The notes beneath the pieces were generated by a model that ran no database searches, was not told the DNA's origin, and was given only the letters and a program-made list of their open reading frames with translations. A DNA stretch of 64,000 nt from Nemertoderma westbladi (Eukaryota; Xenacoelomorpha; Nemertodermatida; Nemertodermatidae): the NCBI GenBank assembly GCA_032718475.1, contig JAUCBJ010008412.1, forward strand, positions 17,870 through 81,869, given 5' to 3'. Both the position numbers and the translations under genes were made by a program. Each line of letters starts with the position of its first letter. Position 1 is the stretch's first letter. Positions 42,805-52,734 of the stretch are shown piece by piece.

Positions 42805-45633
42805 TTAATTTAAAAATCTGTTAAAATGACAATATGGCAATAGATCAACATCTTTCAATTTATCAGTAAAAATATTTACATTTGCAGAATTGACAATTTC
42901 TTCGGGTAAGGAATTCCAAATATCTACAGTTCTGTTTGAAAAAGAGTTTTTTACAATTTGTAGACGGCAAAACGATTTGAAAAGCTTACGGTTATGGCCT
43001 CTATTTCTAATATTGGTACTTAAAGTGAAAAAGTCATTAAAATTTAGATCAACATCATTATGAAAAATACTATACACCATTTTTAAATCATAAATATGCC
43101 TACGTACTTCTAGAGGTTGTAGCTTAAGAAAATTAATTCTCTCCATGTAACTACGGCTGCCGAGGTTACAGCGCTTAAAAAGACGCCGGGTGAAGTAACG
43201 CTGAACCCGTTCGATTAAATCAATACTACCTAACGTAAATGGAGAGCAAACGGCAGTACAATATTCTAGTAATGGTCTGGCATATGACTTATACGCTGTA
43301 CAAATGGCTTTCAGGTTACCGGTATAAAAACACTTAAATAAAATATTCACTACTCTATACGCCTTCTTTACTTGTTCACGGTAGTGAAGATCAAATTTCA
43401 AATCATGATTCACAATTACACCAAGATCTCTACAAAAGTCATCATTTTTTATAAGGTTACCATTAAGAAAGTATTGCACAGGTGACACCTTTATACAAGT
43501 TGTAGATAAATGAACTACTGAACATTTGTGTGCAGCTATCTTGACCTGCCACTCATTTGCCCAAGTCTCTAGTGATTTGAGAGCTTCTGCCAATGAATGG
43601 ATGTCTGATGATTTGCTGTACAACTTGAGATCGTCAGCGAATAAATTACAACAGGTGCCGGTACCTATAATATCAGGTAAATCATTAACATAGAGTAAAA
43701 ATAATAATGGCCCTAAAACGCTTCCTTGAATTGTACCTGATATAACTTTGCTTACGACAGAAATAGTATTACCAACCAAGACTTGTTGGGTACGATTACA
43801 TAGAAAAGCACCAATCCACAATAACAAGTGACCCGAGATACCGTAGCTAGCAAGTTTAGCCAAAAGTTTACAGTGAACGACAGAATCAAACGCCTTGGCG
43901 AAATCTATGTATATAACGTCTATAGAGCTGCGACTGTCAAGCAGCTTAAACCATTTATTAGTACTGTCAAGCAATTGAGTACAAGTACTGCGACGTTTCA
44001 TAAATCCATGTTGCGACTTACTAATAATATTATGCAACCTTAGGTACAATAATACATCATTTTTGATACATAACTCCATTATTTTACATGTTACACATGT
44101 AAGCGAAATGGGGCGGTAGTTATACGGATTAGTGTGGCTGCCCTTCTTAAAGAGGGGGATAATGTTAGCAGTGAGCCATATAGAGGGTAAAGCGTGAGAT
44201 TCAAATGATACTTTAAATAAAATAGACAACGGAACAGATAAACATTTAGGTAGTTTCGCAAAAATAAAACTGGGAAAACCATCTGGAGTTTTTCCACATT
44301 TAGCCTTAATATTCTTAAGTACAGAATAAACAGCACCAGGGGAAAAATCTACAGTGGAAATGTGTACACCATTAGCTACTCTACGGTTAAAAATAGGCAT
44401 TGATTCATTATCCTTTGTAAAATTCTCAGAAAAAACTTCAGAAAATATATGTGCTTTAGTAGTGTCATCAATTATTACTTTGCCATTCATTTTAAACGCA
44501 GATATACCCGATCTGACTTTACGTTTGCTATTAACATAAGTAAAAATAGCGTTAGGCTTGCCAGATGTTAATATTTTGTTTTCACGTGCACAAGCCACTC
44601 TAAAGATGCCTTTAGAAACGGCCTTGGCACATTTCTTATACTCCTCTTGGCCGTTTTCTGTGTGGCGACGACGCCATAACAATTTCTTTCGCTTTTGTAA
44701 TTTCGTTATAAAGCGCGGATGTGATTTATTACTTGAAATTTTAGTGAAAGGTACAAATTTTTCGATACCGGATTTCAAAATTTCGGCAAATGCCAACCAA
44801 TAATCATCCACAGATTCACAATTGTTATATACATCGGACCAGTTATAATTATCTAAGTATGCACCAAAGCTTATATAGTTGCCTTTCTTAAAGTTATAAA
44901 AACCGGCATCATCATTTTGAACATACTGTTTAGGAGAAACGATACTAAAAATAATTCCTGAATGATCACTAGTCGAAAAATTTTCGCGAGTATCAACATC
45001 AGATACGAACATATCCTCAGAAGTGAAAACAAGATCTAACACACTATTTAAGCGAGTTGGTTTAAATTGGAGTTGTTCAAGGCCACTTTCTAAAATAAAA
45101 TTAGAAAAAGTATTATAGAGACTATTATCAGGGTGGGATCCATCAGACCAGTTAAAAAGAGGCAAATTAAAGTCACCAAAAACTGTTACAGGAAAGTCCA
45201 CATTGCATAAATCTGATAAACCCAGACATAACCGGCGATCATCATCGTTTGACGAGGAAGGGGTTCGATAAACGCAAATCAAACGGCAAGGATGCTGACC
45301 TACGAGATCGAGGGCGACGATCTCCAGACCTTCGAATTTTTCACCAGAAAGTTCAATTCGATGGATAGGTGCTCCCAGGGCGCAGTCACGGATAAGGATT
45401 GCGACACCGCCTGCCCTTAAAACACGATCGTTGCGATAAACACTAAACTTCCCGTTCCCGGACAGCATACCATCAGTAAAGGAGCTCGTCAGCCAGGTTT
45501 CCGTAATTCCGATTACGTCAAATTCGCAGTCGGCCAAAAAAGCGTTCAATTCGGCCAATTTGTTACCTAGAGATTGGGCGTTGAAGCAACAACATTCTAT
45601 GAAAGGCGAGACACAGTGCGTCTGGTATTCCCC
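42805..45633 (-). CDS. CR1-like LINE ORF2: endonuclease/reverse transcriptase
   Basis: From a TTG codon at 45558 the frame encodes 917 residues: APE endonuclease with ITETWL (18-23), GDFN (128-131) and SDH (197-199), then RT with NYRPISL, YIDFAKAFDSV (motif A), TIQGSVLGPLLFLLYVNDL (motif B) and LFADDLKLY (motif C). All catalytic residues are present. The endonuclease start pattern (NAQSLGNKLAEL) lies upstream of that TTG. The frame is open back into the end of ORF1 with no ATG, so translation likely depends on reinitiation or non-AUG start. It makes the nick and the cDNA in target-primed reverse transcription. The C-terminus ends without a zinc knuckle. Confidence 0.88.
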   Translation of the reverse strand, partial: GEYQTHCVSPFIECCCFNAQSLGNKLAELNAFLADCEFDVIGITETWLTSSFTDGMLSGNGKFSVYRNDRVLRAGGVAILIRDCALGAPIHRIELSGEKFEGLEIVALDLVGQHPCRLICVYRTPSSSNDDDRRLCLGLSDLCNVDFPVTVFGDFNLPLFNWSDGSHPDNSLYNTFSNFILESGLEQLQFKPTRLNSVLDLVFTSEDMFVSDVDTRENFSTSDHSGIIFSIVSPKQYVQNDDAGFYNFKKGNYISFGAYLDNYNWSDVYNNCESVDDYWLAFAEILKSGIEKFVPFTKISSNKSHPRFITKLQKRKKLLWRRRHTENGQEEYKKCAKAVSKGIFRVACARENKILTSGKPNAIFTYVNSKRKVRSGISAFKMNGKVIIDDTTKAHIFSEVFSENFTKDNESMPIFNRRVANGVHISTVDFSPGAVYSVLKNIKAKCGKTPDGFPSFIFAKLPKCLSVPLSILFKVSFESHALPSIWLTANIIPLFKKGSHTNPYNYRPISLTCVTCKIMELCIKNDVLLYLRLHNIISKSQHGFMKRRSTCTQLLDSTNKWFKLLDSRSSIDVIYIDFAKAFDSVVHCKLLAKLASYGISGHLLLWIGAFLCNRTQQVLVGNTISVVSKVISGTIQGSVLGPLLFLLYVNDLPDIIGTGTCCNLFADDLKLYSKSSDIHSLAEALKSLETWANEWQVKIAAHKCSVVHLSTTCIKVSPVQYFLNGNLIKNDDFCRDLGVIVNHDLKFDLHYREQVKKAYRVVNILFKCFYTGNLKAICTAYKSYARPLLEYCTAVCSPFTLGSIDLIERVQRYFTRRLFKRCNLGSRSYMERINFLKLQPLEVRRHIYDLKMVYSIFHNDVDLNFNDFFTLSTNIRNRGHNRKLFKSFCRLQIVKNSFSNRTVDIWNSLPEEIVNSANVNIFTDKLKDVDLLPYCHFNRFLN

Positions 45634-45635
45634 CG

Positions 45636-46784
45636 TTACGCGTTTCCCAGATTTCCCCGGACGGCATGCTCCTGGGTGCCAGTAGCAGTAGGTCTGGCGG
45701 AATCAGCTGGGGTAGCCGGAGTAAACGCGCTGGCTGTGGTTGTAGTCGCACGTCCTAGTGGTCTGGAAGCCCTCGACTGTCGACGTAGGTAAGCTTGCTG
45801 CATCTGTAGTTTGGTTAGATCGTTGTCAATAAAGACATTCCGATGATCAACGGAATTTCTCAGTTTCGACTTCTCCTTTATGACTTGGGACTTACTTACG
45901 AGATTTGATGCTTGTACAATTAACAACGATGATCCTTCGCCATGTTTGTTGCGCCTAAATAGTACTTTATCAACGGATCCCGCGATGGATAATTCCTTAC
46001 TTATGAAACTGTTAACGAATTCCAGCTCTTTGCCTTTATCCTCTGGTAGATCGAGACCGCGTATAACAAAGTTTTTCTCCCGTTTCTGCTGCTCTTGAAG
46101 TTCCTTTCCTACATCGTCGACAGAAATCATCGGGACACGAGAAGAGGAAGCTTTAGTGTTCCCCCTGTTCGTTGTAGTCACAGGTACTTTGAACCATGGG
46201 TTGGAGGAGCTATCTACCGGGGAGTCGTCCCTAGCTGCGATTTCACTCCGCAAATCTTCAAACTTAGTGTTTAATAGAGCAGTGTGATCTTTTAGAGATT
46301 TCTCGAGTTTATTTAGCAGTTCATTATCTCTCTTCGAGGTAGAATCCAACCGAGAATAGTCACTGATTGCTGAATCCCATTGACCTTCACATTTGTTGCA
46401 GACGATCTTACAGTTTTTGCAGTTACCAACCACAGCAAGTTGCGCCTCCGAAAGACGAAGACAGGAACCGTGAATCCAATGACCACAGACCTCGCACCCC
46501 AAACAATTGCTGCCACTCACCTTCTTATCACAATGGGGGCAACAATCGTTAACCGAGTCATTCTCGGAGACAGAATCGAATCCGCATGAAATTGAGTGTA
46601 TGTCAAAGTCTGCTTTGGATACGAACAAAGCTGAACACGAATCGCACGAAAATAACTTCGACATATCGATTCTAGTAGGCCTAGCAGTTGGCAAAGGACT
46701 AGAAACTGGTAATCTAGACCCTGCGTCAGTAGCGAGCGATACTCGTGTAGCAGCAGTCCGCTTACCCTTCTTCGTGCCGCTCAT
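45636..46784 (-). CDS. CR1-like LINE ORF1: PHD/zinc finger RNA-binding protein
   Basis: 382 residues. A short CxxC...H...C finger (about 47-67) is followed by a PHD-like cysteine cluster (about 81-132: CCPHC, CLGCEVCGHWIHGSC, CKNC, CNKC). Next come a predicted coiled coil (about 145-185) and an RRM-like region (about 233-345) starting REKNFVIRGLDLP. The tail is rich in Thr, Ala and Pro. This domain order is known from ORF1 proteins of CR1-type LINEs, which package element RNA. The start ATG is the first in frame after a short leader. The stop overlaps the open ORF2 frame. Confidence 0.85.
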   Translation of the reverse strand: MSGTKKGKRTAATRVSLATDAGSRLPVSSPLPTARPTRIDMSKLFSCDSCSALFVSKADFDIHSISCGFDSVSENDSVNDCCPHCDKKVSGSNCLGCEVCGHWIHGSCLRLSEAQLAVVGNCKNCKIVCNKCEGQWDSAISDYSRLDSTSKRDNELLNKLEKSLKDHTALLNTKFEDLRSEIAARDDSPVDSSSNPWFKVPVTTTNRGNTKASSSRVPMISVDDVGKELQEQQKREKNFVIRGLDLPEDKGKELEFVNSFISKELSIAGSVDKVLFRRNKHGEGSSLLIVQASNLVSKSQVIKEKSKLRNSVDHRNVFIDNDLTKLQMQQAYLRRQSRASRPLGRATTTTASAFTPATPADSARPTATGTQEHAVRGNLGNA

Positions 46785-46973
46785 TGCAGAAATATAATAG
46801 TAACAATGACAATGCAGCCGTCGATGGTACCGGTAGTGAACTATTACACGTGCACATATAATAAATCAAATAAAGATATAAAGATCAGATAATTATATAT
46901 AATAAGAATCTTTACCTTCAATGGTGCCATACTGCCATAGGCAGGCGATATAGCAGTACACAGTAGCCCTCAA

Positions 46974-47407
46974 TCCTGTATGGAATCCATCCAAAAAGTG
47001 CAGAAGTGCGTTGTGCGTTGGATAGCGCGCCGACCAATTTTTATGCGCGCCGCGAGCCGATGCAATTTCGAAGCAAACCCCACGCCAACGAAATTTGTAA
47101 GCGCGCCGCGCCAATTTTGAAGGAGTGTAACCTAACCGTCCTGCAGTCTGCCAATGTCAGTACTGCTGTACCTGTCAGCCTGTCCCTGTACAGCAGTAAC
47201 CATACTGCCATAGTGCCATACAATAGAAAAAGAAAGTCGAGCGAAGCGAGCCGAAATGCGAAATGCTGAAACAGCTAAACTGCTAAATGCCATTTTTATG
47301 GCACTTCCGTAATTGTTAAACCAACAAATCGGCGCCGGTTCTTATTTTTAGGAGCGCCAAAGCCGGCGCGCTTTACTTTAAGCTGCAAAGTGTATGGATT
47401 CCAGTCT
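46974..47407. mobile_element. hAT-like non-autonomous MITE, copy 2
   Basis: Flanked by the 8-bp duplication gccctcaa (46966-46973 and 47408-47415). It is an inverted, shorter relative (434 bp) of 24002-24648, with the same ends (tggaatccatccaaaaagtg; atggattccagtctg) and the same internal blocks, such as gagcgaagcgag and acaaatcggcgccgg. It inserted next to the 5' end of the CR1-like LINE. Confidence 0.82.
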
Positions 47408-47770
47408 GGCCCTCAACTGCTCAATGACTTATTTTATTTAGTTGACGGGGCTAAAACCAACCAGCTCTTGATCAACTAAATAACTGAATAATGAATACTG
47501 GAATAGGCTACTGGCGCTTATCGGGCCTGCCCTACTGCTGTACTGCTGTACTGGGCTGACAGCCACAGCTACAGGTAGTACCGGTACCACATTACTGCCT
47601 CTGCCATAGCAGCATAGTCAGATAGCAGGTAGCAGGATCTGGGGACCTGGCCTGACTGACCTACAATAACTAGTTCTAGTACAGTAGTATAGTACCGGTA
47701 CCTCAGTTCAGTTATGTATTTACAAAGATAATACAATAATCACTCCACTAGGTATAATAATCATCCAGGT
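47408..47770. other. Non-coding stretch, nothing recognised
   Basis: Contains a weak inverted pair (atttagttgac / gatcaactaaat, about 47436-47488) and many short ctgta/tacag words. No gene. Confidence 0.4.
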
Positions 47771-48006
47771 TCCACCTTGGCACTTGGTGTAGTGGTTGCA
47801 TTGAATTCACATCTCCTGTAGGTCGTGGGTTCGATCCTCACATGGGCCAGGGCCAGGGCAGTTTTCGTTTCGGCACGAATGCTTTAAAGGTGAAAGGGAC
47901 CAGCCAGGGCGCATCTCTGCCTTGCATCCTTAAGACAAGTCCCTAAAAGGTGCCACCCTGCTCCATAGCGCGGGAAATTCAAATGATTGAACTACTACTA
48001 CTACTA
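47771..48006 (+). mobile_element. tRNA-derived SINE with (act)n tail
   Basis: The tRNA-like head has A-box tggtgtagtgg (about 47784-47794) and B-box gggttcgatcct (about 47827-47838). The body contains gaaagggaccagccagggcg, and it ends in (act)5. A 58-bp piece of the body, 47934-47991, recurs perfectly but inverted at 49186-49243. Confidence 0.78.
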
Positions 48007-48204
48007 GGTCGAGCGAACTCGGACAGTGGAAATGAGATCCTTCCAGGCTTCCCGATTCTCCATAGTTGTCGCAATTTCGTTTCTCCCAAGTTCTAATAAC
48101 CGAATTACCGTTTGTACTGAACATGCAATACCGTGATTTGCTTGTACAAGAGAAATTATATCGCACTGACTGCCAAATGTCAAATGTGTCACCTCAAGGT
48201 CCAC
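48003..48204 (-). pseudogene. LINE ORF C-terminal tail fragment
   Basis: The minus-strand frame ends in ENREAWKDLISTVRVRST, which has the W-containing C-terminal pattern of RTE/jockey-type ORFs. The same block, slightly diverged (ENQEAWKDLISTVRARST), lies at about 14330-14395 and in reverse near 34025-34085 in the duplicated arms. The parent element is not identified. Confidence 0.55.
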
Positions 48205-48529
48205 ATTGCAGCATTGTACTATTCGCCCTGTTTCCCCTACCTGCGATATATTTTACTATCAATTCTCTGCTGTACAGCTGTATATATTTCTTATGAATTA
48301 CACTACGCAATATTTCTTAGTAGACCTAAATAAGATAATATATCTGTAGGCCTACTGCACATGCAGTAGCTACTACACTACAGTATGAAGACTACTGCTC
48401 TAGCTCCTTGACCTTTTAGTACGTACCCACGTACATACTGCAGCACACTGTGTACAGTTTGTAATGGTAATTAATATAATATAATTCTGTAATTAGCATT
48501 GACCGCCAAAAATATATCAATTCACTGGG
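48205..48529. other. Non-coding stretch, nothing recognised
   Basis: No ORF with family features and no regular repeat. Confidence 0.4.
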
Positions 48530-48995
48530 TCTCGTGCTGCTCGAAGCCCAAGTTTAGTTAACCAGTCAGCTTAGTTGTTCACGTGCTGCTCGAAGTCCCA
48601 GACTAGTTAACCAGTCAGCTTAGGTGTTCACGTGCTGCTCGAAGTCCCAGACTAGTTAACCAGTCAGCTTAGTTGTTCACGTGCTGCTCGAAGTCCCAGA
48701 CTAGTTAACCAGTCAGCTTAGTTGTTCACGTGCTGCTCGAAGTCCCAGACTAGTTAACCAGTCAGCTTAGTTGTTCACGTGCTGCTCGAAGTCCCAGACT
48801 AGTTAACCAGTCAGCTTAGTTGTTCACGTGCTGCTCGAAGTCCCAGACTAGTTAACCAGTCAGCTTAGTTGTTCACGTGCTGCTCGAAGTCCCAGACTAG
48901 TTAACCCCTCAGCTTAGTTGTCCACGTGCTGCTCGAAGCCCCAGACTAGTTAACGTGCTGGTTTATTTATTCACGTGCTGCTGGAAGTCCCAGAA
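48530..48995. repeat. 49-bp minisatellite
   Basis: About nine copies of a 49-bp unit carrying cacgtgctgctcgaagtccc, then agactagttaaccagtcagc, then ttagttgtt. Central copies are nearly identical; edge copies diverge. cacgtg (E-box core) and gttaac occur once per unit. Confidence 0.9.
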
Positions 48996-49185
48996 TAGAT
49001 AAAACAACAACAATAACGGATGAGTGAATTAAACCGATAAGAAATAATTTATTCTGATCTGATTCATTGAATTACATTAGTTTTACTCTATTCATATTTT
49101 CAATGTTAAAACAGATTTGAATTTACCGCCAAAATATAGGTGGCAGATCTGATCTGCCACCCTTTCCAGTACAAATTGCATGTCT

Positions 49186-49243
49186 TTCAATCATTTGAAT
49201 TTCCCGCGCTATGGAGCAGGGTGGCACCTTTTAGGGACTTGTC
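49186..49243 (-). mobile_element. SINE body fragment, inverted relative to 47934-47991
   Basis: 58 bp identical in reverse to the SINE at 47771-48006, including gaatttcccgcgctatggag. With that copy it brackets the 49-bp minisatellite as an inverted pair. Confidence 0.85.
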
Positions 49244-49319
49244 ATCCTTAAGTGGTAGCTAAATGAGTACTGGAGTTTCCTCTGGGGAGTAAAGTTCTGG
49301 GGGGACCGCATAAATATTG

Positions 49320-49490
49320 AGACGTGCAAAAAATTATTGTTCAAGTGCATAATTTTTGACTCAGGTTGCCGGGCGCAGAAAAACGTTGTTCAAGCGCAGA
49401 ATTTTTGACTCAGGCGCAGAAAAACGTTGTCCAAGCGCAGAATGTTTGACTCAGGCGCAGAAAAATAATATTGAGGCGCAGAATTATGCG
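49320..49490. repeat. Short degenerate tandem repeat (about 40 bp)
   Basis: About four copies built from gcgcagaaaaacgttgttca and agcgcagaatttttgactca, with variation at the edges. It lies 250 bp upstream of akirin. Confidence 0.75.
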
Positions 49491-49736
49491 ATTGAAGTAC
49501 AGGACCAGGCGCAGGTATGTCATTATGTACTTTGAAATCAGGCCGTAGCGCATATTATCTGTCTCTAGTGTCTAGGCTAGGTACACCTACCGGTACTTAT
49601 CATCAATCTAATTTCCATTTTAATTTATAAGAAATTGGTATTTGCTTATCATATCACAGTATCATCTGTCATCCTTCAGCAAGTACTGAAGTAATCATAT
49701 CATCACATTACACACATTCGGATATTAGATTCCGGT

Positions 49737-50342
49737 ATGGCTTGTGTAACTCTGAAGCGACCATTAGATCCGTTTGATCCGGTACACAGCAGCCCTGTTG
49801 GTGTATCTCCCAAGCGGCGGCGATGTGTTCCTATTTCATCTGCGGGCGGCTCCACCAGCCAATCAGAGGGCGTCGTATCTCCGTCCCCGTTCCAACGCGT
49901 GGAACCTGAATTATCAAGGGATACAATAATGGATAAACTCTCGGTAGAGTACCGTGTGCTCGCCCGCAGACGACGACCGCTGCCGTCGACAGGGTCGCCT
50001 AGCAACCCGATAGCCGCCCCCGTCTGGAGCCGACGGTCCCCGGTGTCGCCCCACCTCGGGAAATCCGACAGCGAAACCTCGGAGAGTAGCGACTGCGGGT
50101 CGCCCAGACGACGGGAGCCCACACCGGAGCCAATGGCGGTAGCGCAGCAACCACTCTTCACCATGGATCAGGTCAGTCAGATCTGCGAGAAGTTGGTCCG
50201 CGAACGGGAGGACAAAGTTCGTGAGGAATACGACAGGATCCTGGCGTGTAGGTTGAGCGAACAGTACGATAGCTTTGTTCGGTTCACCCACGATCAGTTA
50301 GTCCGCCGCTTCCAGGATGATACACCCGCCTACATCTCTTAG
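49737..50342 (+). CDS. akirin: Akirin
   Basis: 201 residues, full length for the family. Akirins are small nuclear adaptors that link transcription factors (NF-kB in innate immunity) to SWI/SNF chromatin remodelling; vertebrate akirin 2 also imports proteasomes into the nucleus. Seen here: the N-terminal MACVTLKRPLD signature, the bipartite-like nuclear signal PKRRRC (25-30), a mid-region helix around LSRDTIMDKLSVEYRVLARR (59-78), and the conserved C-terminal block from FTMDQVSQICEKLVRERE (141-158) to HDQLVRRF, ending AYIS, the counterpart of the family's SYVS end. The middle is Ser/Pro-rich and probably disordered. The whole frame is one exon, whereas vertebrate genes are multi-exon. The start is the only ATG giving the signature. 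GC is higher than in the flanks. Confidence 0.95.
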   Translation: MACVTLKRPLDPFDPVHSSPVGVSPKRRRCVPISSAGGSTSQSEGVVSPSPFQRVEPELSRDTIMDKLSVEYRVLARRRRPLPSTGSPSNPIAAPVWSRRSPVSPHLGKSDSETSESSDCGSPRRREPTPEPMAVAQQPLFTMDQVSQICEKLVREREDKVREEYDRILACRLSEQYDSFVRFTHDQLVRRFQDDTPAYIS

Positions 50343-52700
50343 AGACAAGACCTAGAACATTAAAAACTGATGCGGCTCTATGGACATTGATGCTGTATAT
50401 TGTTTGTTATGTTATATTATGTGTATATTTACATATAATATATGAGCCTTTGTTTCAACTAACAGGCAATGCATCCTGTGTAAGGTGCTACAATCGGTTT
50501 ATGTTTAAGTACACGAAGTAACTTGTATTCGTCCAGTCCCGTTGGTTTCGTTTGTAGATCCGTTTTTCGAGTTGTAGTAAGTAACTATCTTATAGATTTA
50601 TATATATATAGTTGGTCTACACGTCACCTTATAGATTTTATATTATTGTTTATCTACCTGTAATCAATCAGTATCATCGTATGATTTAGTAACGTTCAGC
50701 TGTTCAGCGTGAAGTACCGGTAACCCTAGAGTAATGTTAGCCAGTTGTTTCTTAATAATAAATTATTTGTTTTGATGAGCTGAGTGAACACTCGTATATA
50801 AAAGGCAACCATTCCGTTATATTGCCAATCCAATAATGGTAAGAAAAAAATAGTTTTTATTGTTGTTTCACAGAACCATTCTATGTAATTAATTAAATTG
50901 TGTACATTTCGACTGTAAAACAAGAGCAATTCTATTTCCCCTCCATATTAGAGGGGCAGGGGATGTTTACGCGTTATATAGAATATATTAAATTAATTAT
51001 TATTATATTAATTAATGCGTAAATCCAATTCTATTTAATACTGGAACGGTTTAAACTTTTAAAAAGCATCACCCTAACCTTCAGTATATCCATTAAAATA
51101 ACTTTAGAAAATAACGTTATTTATTTTGGTTTTTCAGCATTTATTTTTTGTGTAAAACAAATATATATATATATATATAAATGTACCGGTAACCTATTAT
51201 TTCCCGGATATCTGAAAAATAAATGGTATATTTATTATATATATATATATAGATTTGGGAATCATTAATTTTGTTAATTAAAATTGCAATATATAATTAA
51301 TTATATATATATACAATATCATATAGGACTGGTTGCACTTACTCTTTAAACTGTTCATTTAGTTATGTTAGTAAATATACCAAGTTACGAAATAATTTTA
51401 TTGATTACAAAAATTTATCTTATAAAAATTGTATTTCTAACATTGTAGTATTTTCTGACTGAACTAACGTCTCCCCGTCTATGGAAGGCATTTAGCGGAA
51501 TTTTTATTACCGGTAGTTATTTTCGGAACCTAGAATTTAGTTTACATATATAACTGGTGGCGGATGTCTTTAATAACTTTAATAATTATTTTTCTTTGTT
51601 TGGTTACATTTATATACCCAACCCATGCAACGTCATTATATTTTGTGTTATTGTTAGTTATGTATACCGGTACAAATATCGACAAACCGAGAGGATTATA
51701 GTTCACCCTGAACACAATTCCACGTATTTTGTGACAATTTGATGGGGAAGCTGTTTTTTATGCTTTTATTTACAAATAGGCGTAATAAATAATATATTGT
51801 TGTAGGAATTTGAACTATCACTATGAGCATTGGCACCCCTCACTCTCTCTGTTTATATATTTGTTTGTGTTTTCGTTATATAATTATATACTCTACATTA
51901 AAAAGTAAAATATATAACTTTTATTCAAAGTAATGCTAGCTTTACAACTATCAAACCTAATTATATTTACTGTATATAATATCGAGACACATACCATAAA
52001 CGAATAGAGGCTTCCGAATATTATATTTAATTCCTAGAACCTTTATCGTCCTCCATTAGAAAGCTACGTCTACATCACATAAAAGTTGACATCTTCACGA
52101 GGTAAATCAACCTACGCCACACAATCATTTTGTGATAATACACATTATAATCTATAATACCGTTAGTGATTAGAATTTTGTAGGAAAAACACCAGGGCAT
52201 AGCGCTCAAATTAGTTCGTTTTTTCGAATGTAGCCTTTACATTGTCTCTGGGTCTCGTTCTGTTATGGTCACGATTTATCGATAGTTTCATTATAACTAA
52301 CTTTTTAAGTAAAGCGAACAGTATGTATATTTACTAAGGCTAATACCGAATTTATGGAGACCATTGCAGCAGACACCATTCAGTCTCTAGGAGTATCAGT
52401 TGGATTGTATACAAGCAACACGGGGAATTTTGGTTTTTTATATTATTAGTTTGTTTTTATTATTGTCTATAACTATATAAATAAATATGTTTGTTCTACG
52501 TGTTAAATTGGCGTTGATAATAGCATTATTTGTTTGTCATCAATATAATTTTATTTATTTGTAACTCTTGTCGATTTTCTTTATGACTCCAACGATATCC
52601 TTCAATCAGCTGATGGTTCGCCATTTCGCCGTCTTTGGGCTGCGTACTTGGTTCACCCCTTTGTCACGTCAGATTTGCCGCATTTAGTGGCTACCCATTT
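50343..52700. other. AT-rich intergenic region after akirin
   Basis: It probably starts with the akirin 3' UTR; attaaa at 50359-50364 is a possible but very close polyadenylation signal. TA dinucleotide tracts lie at about 51162-51179 and 51236-51252. No other gene or RNA is recognised. Confidence 0.45.
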
Positions 52701-52710
52701 CGCACCTTTA

Positions 52711-52734
52711 GCCCCCCCCCCCCCCCCCCCCCCC
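52711..52734. repeat. Poly-C run
   Basis: About 24 C in a row. Around it gtcacgtcagatttgccgc and gtcacgtcagttttgccacc form imperfect repeats of a phrase meaning a short duplication (52662-52797). Confidence 0.7.

Larger units (their letters stand above)
42421..46900 (-). mobile_element. CR1-like LINE, apparently intact
   Basis: Minus-strand order: a 5' UTR of about 100 bp or more, ORF1 (46784-45636), ORF2 (to 42805), and a 3' UTR of about 380 bp ending in an aaataaataaataaaataa tail at about 42421. Neither ORF has a stop or frameshift. ORF1 has zinc-finger/PHD and coiled-coil parts; ORF2 has an APE endonuclease plus RT, as in the CR1 and related jockey-group clades. The 5' boundary and target duplication were not defined. 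Confidence 0.88.

Noticed and set aside
47771-47845. A functional tRNA gene
   Set aside because: A- and B-box-like motifs are present, but the sequence does not fold with a proper acceptor stem by eye and continues into a SINE body and tail.
49703-50291. Two minus-strand frames over akirin
   Set aside because: Shadows of a strongly recognisable plus-strand gene.
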